Source: Aquiflexum balticum DSM 16537
Lineage (GTDB): Bacteria; Bacteroidota; Bacteroidia; Cytophagales; Cyclobacteriaceae
Assembly (NCBI RefSeq): GCF_900176595.1
Contig: NZ_LT838813.1
Coordinates: 5,937,501-5,987,095 of the forward strand
Direction: 5' to 3'
Length of the DNA: 49,595 nt
Shown in pieces: positions 43,529 through 49,595 of this stretch; the stretch's first letter is position 1; each line of letters opens with the position of its first letter. A program made the translations under genes and the position numbers. The notes under the pieces are model-generated. The model saw nothing but the letters and a program-made list of their open reading frames with translations. It was not told where the DNA came from and ran no database searches.

Positions 43529-43870
43529 TACTAAAAAATACTTTTATTCCTGTCCTTTTTGAAATCACGCATATCGATCTCAAGACCAGTCAAGAACATG
43601 ATAGAAGCAAACTTACAGTCCCAAACAACACAACACTACTGTCTCTCTCCAAAAAATCAAGTCCATTTGGACCAATTATCGTCCCCCAATGATCAAACCG
43701 ATAAGCTGAGGAATTTTAATCCTGTTTAGGAGAATCGGAGCAAAAAGGATGATAAAAGGATACTGGCAAAAATTAGAACAGGATTGCTCCAGGGCAACGA
43801 AAAATCCAAGTCTGCGGCTAATACCATAGCAATTTATTTTTATCGAAACCAAATTAAATATTTACTGGGA
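43529..43870. other. Intergenic region without a recognised feature
   Basis: About 340 bp between convergent genes. No credible gene. The nine-base words AATCCTGTT and AACAGGATT, with nearby GGAGC and GCTCC, could pair to form a structure around 43715-43795, but no T-run follows. Confidence 0.5.
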
Positions 43871-45763
43871 TTAGAGTACTATACCTACAGAAATTTCCAG
43901 CTCAACTTCCTGCCCTACAATATCTATTATTTCATTTTTGACCTCATTCAGTTCTTCAAAGTCAAGAGGTTTTTCAGAAATAATAGTAAGTGATATCCGC
44001 ATGGGCTTTATTCTGATCACCCTCACATTGCGGAATTTTCCTTGGGGAATTTCTGCTTCGCTTAATCGCTGAATGATTTTATTTTCTTTCACCATCTTGG
44101 AAAATCCAAATCCCAATGGAGCGCTTATTAGGGCAACAAAAAACAAAGAAATCAACAAGCCTTTTCTGGCTAACCTGAAAGGACTGAAACCAAGTAATAA
44201 GAAGGTCATTGCGGCAGCCAATACCATTCCTGCAAGATTGGTCCCCAACAAAAGCAAAGCTCCCCAGAATATCGACCAATCGCCCCAACCAAGTCCAATT
44301 CCTGATACAGCCAATGGCGGGACCAATGCAACTGCTATAGCTACCCCTGCCAAAGTCTTTGCAATTTCTTTTTTGGCATGGGCGTAGGCTCCGGCAACAC
44401 CGGAAGCTGCCGCTATTCCCAAATCCAGAAGGTTTGGTCGAATTCGGGCAAGTATCTCGCTATTAGCAGAATTAAGTGGTGTCAACCACGTGATCAAAAT
44501 GGCAAAAACATAACTGATGGCCAAGCCAAATGCAATGGTTTTCAGACTTTCCTTGATCAATTTTTCTTCCTGTCTCAAGACTCCCATTGAAAGAGATATG
44601 ATTGGGGACATCAATGGCGCCAAAATCATAGCTCCGATAATAACAGGGGAGGAATTCCCGAAAAGTCCAAAAGTGGCAATAACAGTAGAAATGGACATTA
44701 AGACCAGATAACTTTGACTGACCTGGGAGTTTTCCCTCAAAGCAGTGAAAAGCCATTTGAATTCCTCCGTTGTGGCATGATTGGTTAATGGCAGATAGCG
44801 GTTCAAAAGCTCACTCTTTAACTCCCCACTTGGAAGATTCTGCACTTTAAAGACCCTTTTCTTTTCAACCTCCTTTTTGGTTTCCAACAAACTCCCGGGA
44901 ACAATTCCCAAGGCTTTGGGAAGGGATTCAAGTTCGATCTCTTTTGCACTCAACAAAATCTCATCCACGGCAAAATTCACGGATTTCTCACTACTGATTC
45001 TGATTTTATCTGTTTTGATGTGGGCAACATATTCTGGTAGTGTACTTCGGGATTTTGACTTAAAAATACTGTAAAAACCGAATTTGATGATTTCCCAGAC
45101 ACTTTTGGGTGCCAAGACCAAACAATGCATCAAACCATCATTTGGACTGGAGTCCTCAATGATCCGCCGGGACAAAATAGAACTTTTGCCATGCTGCACG
45201 ATCACCATGCCCAAGGCCGCTGTTTCTATGGATTTTTCTTTGTCTTCTTCTGAACCAGTACTCCAACAAATGGTATAGGGATGCAGTTTTACCTTTCTGA
45301 ATGAGCGAAAAAAATTCCTCATTCTGCCGTATAATTTGGCAAAAAAACCTGTTTTTACCCCCGAGCCGTACATCAAACTAAAAGTATTGCCAATGATTAG
45401 TTTGTTTAATACAGGCTTTCCGTTGGCCATAAGCACATCTACTTCTAAAACTTCTTCAGTCTGAAGGATATTTTCTACAGCCGCCTCAAGATTGGAAGAA
45501 ATCCCAAAGCCCTGTCTCCCTTCTTTCATTTCAGGATGTGGTAGAAAACCGATCTTCCAATGGTTTTCTATAATTTCATCCAGAAATTCACGAAGCTGTT
45601 CATCAGACAAATAACAAACCAAAAAATCAGTCTCTGTAAACTTAAAATTCCTAAAGTCTTTATAGGCAATCTTGATTTTTATGTTGTTCTCAAAAAGTGG
45701 CAAAATCAGATCATCAACTTCTTCTTCCCTGTTTTGGTCAAAAATAAGCGTGATCGATTTCAT
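43871..45763 (-). CDS. DUF389 membrane protein with N-terminal lipid-kinase-like domain
   Basis: 630 residues. Residues about 1-300 follow the diacylglycerol-kinase/YegS layout (IGFLPHPEMKEGRQGFGISS, then VDVLMANGKPVLNKLIIGN and SPNDGLMHCLVLAPKSVW), but the GGDGT and GTGNDF motifs are not present, so it may not be catalytic. Residues about 350-560 are the DUF389/TIGR00341 membrane domain (VIIGAMILAPLMSPIISLSM, AGVAIAVALVPPLAVSGIGL). A ~70-residue cytoplasmic tail follows. It starts 20 bp after the mutase large subunit, so probably the same operon. Function unknown. Confidence 0.85.
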   Translation of the reverse strand: MKSITLIFDQNREEEVDDLILPLFENNIKIKIAYKDFRNFKFTETDFLVCYLSDEQLREFLDEIIENHWKIGFLPHPEMKEGRQGFGISSNLEAAVENILQTEEVLEVDVLMANGKPVLNKLIIGNTFSLMYGSGVKTGFFAKLYGRMRNFFRSFRKVKLHPYTICWSTGSEEDKEKSIETAALGMVIVQHGKSSILSRRIIEDSSPNDGLMHCLVLAPKSVWEIIKFGFYSIFKSKSRSTLPEYVAHIKTDKIRISSEKSVNFAVDEILLSAKEIELESLPKALGIVPGSLLETKKEVEKKRVFKVQNLPSGELKSELLNRYLPLTNHATTEEFKWLFTALRENSQVSQSYLVLMSISTVIATFGLFGNSSPVIIGAMILAPLMSPIISLSMGVLRQEEKLIKESLKTIAFGLAISYVFAILITWLTPLNSANSEILARIRPNLLDLGIAAASGVAGAYAHAKKEIAKTLAGVAIAVALVPPLAVSGIGLGWGDWSIFWGALLLLGTNLAGMVLAAAMTFLLLGFSPFRLARKGLLISLFFVALISAPLGFGFSKMVKENKIIQRLSEAEIPQGKFRNVRVIRIKPMRISLTIISEKPLDFEELNEVKNEIIDIVGQEVELEISVGIVL

Positions 45764-45783
45764 ATTTCCTTTTCAAAAATGGA

Positions 45784-47913
45784 TTAAGTCAGACTTCCTG
45801 TCAATTTTTGCAAAATCTCTATCGCAGCCTTTGGCAGTACAGTCCCTGGACCAAAAACTGCAGCTACTCCGGAATCATAAAGAAATTGATAATCTTTAGG
45901 AGGAATTACCCCTCCGGCAATTACCATAATATCTTCTCTTCCGAGCTTTTTAAGTTCGGCGATCAATGCGGGCACCAACGTTTTATGCCCTGCTGCCAAA
46001 GATGAGGCCCCTACTATGTGAACATCGTTTTCAATGGCCTGCATGGCTACTTCTTCGGGTGTCTGGAACAAAGGGCCGATATCAACATCAAAACCTAAAT
46101 CAGCAAAGCCTGTAGCTATCACTTTTGCTCCCCTATCGTGACCATCCTGCCCCATTTTGGCCACCATTATTCTGGGTCTTCTTCCTTCTAGTTTTGCAAA
46201 TTTATCAGCAAGTCTCTTGGCTTCCATAAAATTGACATCATCTTGGGCTTCTCTGGAATATACCCCCGATATCGATTTTACTGTAGCTTTGTGTCTCCCA
46301 AATTCTTTCTCCATAGCATCAGAAATTTCCCCTAAGGTAGCTCTTTTTCGGGCTGCCTCCACAGACAGGGCCAACAAGTTGCCTTTTCCAGACCGGCAGG
46401 CTTCAGTGATGGAATCCAATGCTTGGAATACAGCTTCATGGTCCCTATCAGCCTTCAATTGCTTCAATTTATCAATCTGTGATAGCCTAACTGAATTATT
46501 ATCCACTTCCAAAATATCAAATTCAGAGTCTTCATCTGTCTGGTACCTGTTTACCCCGACTATCACATCTTTGCCACTGTCAATCCTGGCCTGCTTTCTT
46601 GCAGCAGCTTCTTCGATTCGCATTTTGGGAATCCCGGCTTCTATGGCTTTCACCATTCCACCCAATTCCTCTACTTCCTGAATCAAATCCCAGGCTTTTT
46701 CTACCAATTGGTCGGTTAGATATTCTACATAATGTGATCCTCCCCAAGGGTCTACAACTTTGGTGATATCCGTTTCCTCCATAAGGTAGAGTTGGGTATT
46801 TCTGGCTATTCGTGCAGAAAAATCCGTGGGCAAGGCTATTGCTTCATCAAAAGAGTTTGTATGAAGGGATTGGGTATGTCCTAATACTGCAGCCATTGCT
46901 TCGGTAGTTGTTCTGGCCACATTATTAAAGACATCCTGAGCAGTCAGGGACCAGCCCGAGGTTTGACAATGGGTTCTCAGGGTCAAAGATCTGGAATCTT
47001 TGGGATTAAACTGATTGACAATCTTCGCCCATAGAATTCTTCCAGCTCTCATTTTTGCAATTTCCATAAAGTGATTCATTCCAATTGCCCAAAAGAAGGA
47101 CAATCTGGGTGCAAAATCATCTATATCCAATCCGGCAGCAATTCCTGTTCTCAAATATTCCAGACCATCAGCAAGAGTGTAGGCAAGTTCCAATTCGGCA
47201 GTAGCTCCTGCCTCCTGCATATGGTAGCCCGAAATTGAAATGGAATTGAATTTGGGCATATACCTGGAAGTATATTCAAAAATATCTGAAATGATTCTCA
47301 TGGAAGGTTTGGGCGGGTAGATATAGGTATTTCTTACCATAAATTCCTTTAAGATATCATTTTGTATTGTCCCGCTCAGTTGCTCCTGCTTGACTCCCTG
47401 CTCCTCGGCTGCTATTATATAGAATGCCAAAATCGGGATCACTGCCCCATTCATGGTCATGGATACAGACATTTGGTCCAAAGGAATTTCATCAAATAAA
47501 ATCTTCATATCCAAAACCGAATCGATGGCAACCCCTGCCTTTCCAACATCCCCGACCACCCTGGGGTGATCAGAATCATAACCCCTATGTGTCGCCAAAT
47601 CAAAAGCTACTGAAAGCCCTTTTTGTCCTGCGGCAAGGTTTCTCCTGTAAAATGCATTGGAATCTTCAGCTGTGGAAAAACCCGCATATTGTCGGATTGT
47701 CCATGGCCTAAGGATATACATGGTGCTGTAAGGTCCTCTCAAATAAGGCGGTAAACCGGCCCCAAATCCGACATGTTTGATTCTTCCATACATTTCCTCA
47801 TCAATAATAGATGGAACTGCTATTTTCTCGGCAGTTTCCCAAACAGTCTCCTCAACAGCTCCTTTTGAAAAGGAACTGTTTTTATTTTTGAGTTTCCTCA
47901 GATCAGGCCTCAT
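45784..47913 (-). CDS. mutB: Methylmalonyl-CoA mutase large (catalytic) subunit
   Basis: 709 residues. N-terminal TIM barrel (about 50-560) that binds the CoA substrate ([34 protein letters not shown]), and a C-terminal cobalamin-binding domain with the axial His592 in [13 protein letters not shown] and the lower-ligand pocket [12 protein letters not shown] and [12 protein letters not shown]. It interconverts methylmalonyl-CoA and succinyl-CoA. It overlaps the small-subunit gene by 11 bases. Confidence 0.97.
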   Translation of the reverse strand: MRPDLRKLKNKNSSFSKGAVEETVWETAEKIAVPSIIDEEMYGRIKHVGFGAGLPPYLRGPYSTMYILRPWTIRQYAGFSTAEDSNAFYRRNLAAGQKGLSVAFDLATHRGYDSDHPRVVGDVGKAGVAIDSVLDMKILFDEIPLDQMSVSMTMNGAVIPILAFYIIAAEEQGVKQEQLSGTIQNDILKEFMVRNTYIYPPKPSMRIISDIFEYTSRYMPKFNSISISGYHMQEAGATAELELAYTLADGLEYLRTGIAAGLDIDDFAPRLSFFWAIGMNHFMEIAKMRAGRILWAKIVNQFNPKDSRSLTLRTHCQTSGWSLTAQDVFNNVARTTTEAMAAVLGHTQSLHTNSFDEAIALPTDFSARIARNTQLYLMEETDITKVVDPWGGSHYVEYLTDQLVEKAWDLIQEVEELGGMVKAIEAGIPKMRIEEAAARKQARIDSGKDVIVGVNRYQTDEDSEFDILEVDNNSVRLSQIDKLKQLKADRDHEAVFQALDSITEACRSGKGNLLALSVEAARKRATLGEISDAMEKEFGRHKATVKSISGVYSREAQDDVNFMEAKRLADKFAKLEGRRPRIMVAKMGQDGHDRGAKVIATGFADLGFDVDIGPLFQTPEEVAMQAIENDVHIVGASSLAAGHKTLVPALIAELKKLGREDIMVIAGGVIPPKDYQFLYDSGVAAVFGPGTVLPKAAIEILQKLTGSLT

Positions 47914-49327
47914 GATTTTTTAGGTTTTCTACAGACATACTTTCCCTAGTTGGCAACAATTGAAAATTTTCCTTTTCAATAGGCTCCGTTATCTTTTCCC
48001 TACTCATTTCATCATTGATCAAGTACTTATTTACTCCGATTTTGATTTTCTCTTTGCTGAGGATTGAATTCATAGATTGGGCCCTTTTTTCTTTTACTTG
48101 TTTCTGGATTTCACAACTCTCATAAAGATTCCACCAGCCTCCTTGACTTTCAATCTGTTCCAATTGGCTTTGGACAGCATCAAAAAGTTGGTTGATCATG
48201 TTCTCCAGAAAGTAACTTCCTGCTACGGGATCCAGTACTTTGTCCAAATAGCACTCGTCTTTAATAATATTGGAAATATTGCAGGCCATTCTTTTGGAAA
48301 ATGAGTTTCCTCCAACAGAGACAACATCATGAGGGATGACCTGTAGCGCATTACAGCCTCCTAAAACTGCAGCCATGGATTCAACAGTATTCCGAATCAT
48401 ATTGGAATGGATGTCCATATTGGTCTTTGTCCATAAACTGGTTTCTGAATAAATAAAGATATCAACCAAAGCAAGTCCCGATCCATACAGTCCTACCAGC
48501 TGATGAAACAAAATCCTGATGCTTTTGACTTTGGCTATCTCCAAAAAATAGTCGGAACCAATAGCTGTCCAAATCATGGTTTTGCCGATAATTTCTTCAG
48601 GAGGCAAACCTGCTGATGTCAACCCATCCATAAGTTCAATAAATCCAGCCAAGGCATAAGAAAGCTCCTGAACAGTACTTGCACCGGAATTGTGGTAATG
48701 GGAAGAATCAATGGCCAAGGTTTTGAAATTAGGGAAACCTGAAGCTTGATCCATCAAAATTACGGCCTGTTGAATCACCTTATTCTTATCGGATTTTTTA
48801 ATCAATACCCTTGTAAAACCATCCCATAGAATCCCTCCATTCAGGTGATTTGGATCAATCTGTTTTTTTTCTACCCAAGAAAATAATTGCTTTAAAACAA
48901 GCACAGGGTCACCTTTAGGGCAAACAAATAACTGGATATACTGCACCTCCACTTCTTGAAGCAAGATGTCAAGATCTTCGTCACCGGATAAATCCAGGCG
49001 AAGGGCGTCTGCTCCGTTTTGTAAAGCCAGGAGAATTTCTTTGTTTCCCTGTCGTTCATCCGAGGCATCGTTAGCAAAAACATTCGACCAGATTCTTGGA
49101 GGCAACCCGGGGATTCCTGAAGGAGGATTTACAAGATGTCTGAAATCCCTGAGCCATAAAGTATCCTTGGAATCATCATGATTATAAAATGGCGAAATCC
49201 TCAGATCATCTTTCGTACGGGACATCACTGTTTTTTCGAAGTCTTTACCCTTGAGGTCTTTTATAATTAGTTGGATCCATTCCTCTTTTGATACTGGGGA
49301 AAATTCATCAAATAAATTTTCTTTCAT
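47903..49327 (-). CDS. mutA: Methylmalonyl-CoA mutase small (beta) subunit
   Basis: 474 residues. Mutase-like barrel ([57 protein letters not shown]) without the cobalamin-binding residues, so non-catalytic, stabilising the MutB partner. It ends soon after the barrel and lacks the degenerate B12 domain seen in longer homologues such as that of Propionibacterium. First gene of mutA-mutB-DUF389. Confidence 0.95.
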   Translation of the reverse strand: MKENLFDEFSPVSKEEWIQLIIKDLKGKDFEKTVMSRTKDDLRISPFYNHDDSKDTLWLRDFRHLVNPPSGIPGLPPRIWSNVFANDASDERQGNKEILLALQNGADALRLDLSGDEDLDILLQEVEVQYIQLFVCPKGDPVLVLKQLFSWVEKKQIDPNHLNGGILWDGFTRVLIKKSDKNKVIQQAVILMDQASGFPNFKTLAIDSSHYHNSGASTVQELSYALAGFIELMDGLTSAGLPPEEIIGKTMIWTAIGSDYFLEIAKVKSIRILFHQLVGLYGSGLALVDIFIYSETSLWTKTNMDIHSNMIRNTVESMAAVLGGCNALQVIPHDVVSVGGNSFSKRMACNISNIIKDECYLDKVLDPVAGSYFLENMINQLFDAVQSQLEQIESQGGWWNLYESCEIQKQVKEKRAQSMNSILSKEKIKIGVNKYLINDEMSREKITEPIEKENFQLLPTRESMSVENLKNHEA

Positions 49328-49376
49328 GTTTGGGTTTAAATTAGTTTTTTGCAGGAGATTGAATAATCCTTAGATC

Positions 49377-49424
49377 TTGATCAAATGGCTTTATGTTTTC
49401 CTTTGATTATCTTTATTTGATCAA
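49377..49424. promoter_or_regulatory. Paired TTGATCAA palindromes upstream of mutA
   Basis: TTGATCAA occurs at 49377-49384 and 49417-49424, 40 bp apart, 50-100 bp upstream of the mutA start. The second copy sits against a TATTTTTG (minus strand, 49429-49422) that could be the -7 box. Candidate operators. Confidence 0.35.
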
Positions 49425-49595
49425 AAATAAGCTTTAGAACTTTCAAAACCGATTATTTTAAACCAATAAAGTTGGTTCAGGTGCTGTCAGATTAGGTAAG
49501 GTAGAATTTGAATTTTCAACAAAAAATGAAATAAGAAACGTCAGTGCCCGAAGCATTGAGATATATTAAAAAGTCAAGTCAATTTTGATTTTTTA

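Noticed and set aside
43529-43870. Riboswitch between the ferredoxin and DUF389 genes
   Set aside because: The gap lies between convergent gene ends, where a leader riboswitch is not expected, and no known riboswitch core is visible.
43784-43993. 69-codon frame overlapping the end of the DUF389 gene
   Set aside because: Half of it is antisense to the DUF389 coding region and the translation is Tyr/Phe/Asn-rich; no signal supports it.
1-49595. CRISPR array or Cas genes
   Set aside because: No regularly spaced direct repeats with unique spacers. The 176-bp duplication and the repeats at 22.7 kb do not have that form.

Overview
The window reads as a chromosomal segment of a Bacteroidota bacterium, most likely Cytophagales (Cyclobacteriaceae-like). 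The supporting signs are several promoters of the Bacteroidota type (TTG about 20 bases before TAnnTTTG), Bacteroidota-restricted families (DUF4421-like, DUF5053-like, YwqK/MORN-like secreted proteins), an Arm-DNA-binding tyrosine integrase of the Bacteroidota type, and a TonB receptor. The genus cannot be fixed from the sequence.

Layout. 1-9.05 kb holds housekeeping genes: a PAP2-like membrane protein with rpoN, asnS, an MFS transporter, the bifunctional NAD(P)HX repair enzyme, and an ExbB / small membrane protein / ExbD / ExbD operon. 9.72-20.37 kb is an integrated element of about 10.6 kb, inserted in the 3' end of tRNA-Ser(GGA) and bounded by a perfect 27-bp direct repeat. 20.5-31.3 kb carries asparaginase I and TatD, a repeat-rich non-coding stretch, a surface-polysaccharide-like cluster (two GT2 enzymes, a NodB deacetylase, a SpoIIE-type phosphatase, a small partner), ruvC, a beta-helix lipoprotein with a diheme cytochrome c lipoprotein, and a small DUF5053-like pair. 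31.4-43.5 kb carries an M1 peptidase, a TonB receptor, two tRNA-Val genes interleaved with two tRNA-like mosaics, an ALDH7-type dehydrogenase, a DUF4421-like protein, a candidate small RNA, aspartate aminotransferase, a MORN-like protein, and a MarR / ferredoxin reductase / ferredoxin group. 43.9-49.3 kb carries the methylmalonyl-CoA mutase subunits and a DUF389 protein with an N-terminal lipid-kinase-like domain.

The most interesting system is the element at 9.7-20.4 kb. It has an integrase beside attL, an excisionase/AlpA-type HTH protein behind palindromes, a RepA-like ATPase, a zinc-finger/Toprim-like primase, a perfect 16-bp inverted repeat between those two genes, two cargo genes for exported proteins, and a lone small terminase subunit. 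No large terminase, portal, capsid, tail, lysis, relaxase or conjugation gene is visible. That is the gene logic of a phage-inducible chromosomal island (a phage satellite that replicates itself and redirects a helper's packaging), here in a Bacteroidota host. A second notable item is a candidate ~130-nt small RNA at 38.63-38.76 kb with its own promoter, internal 11-bp hairpin and terminator.
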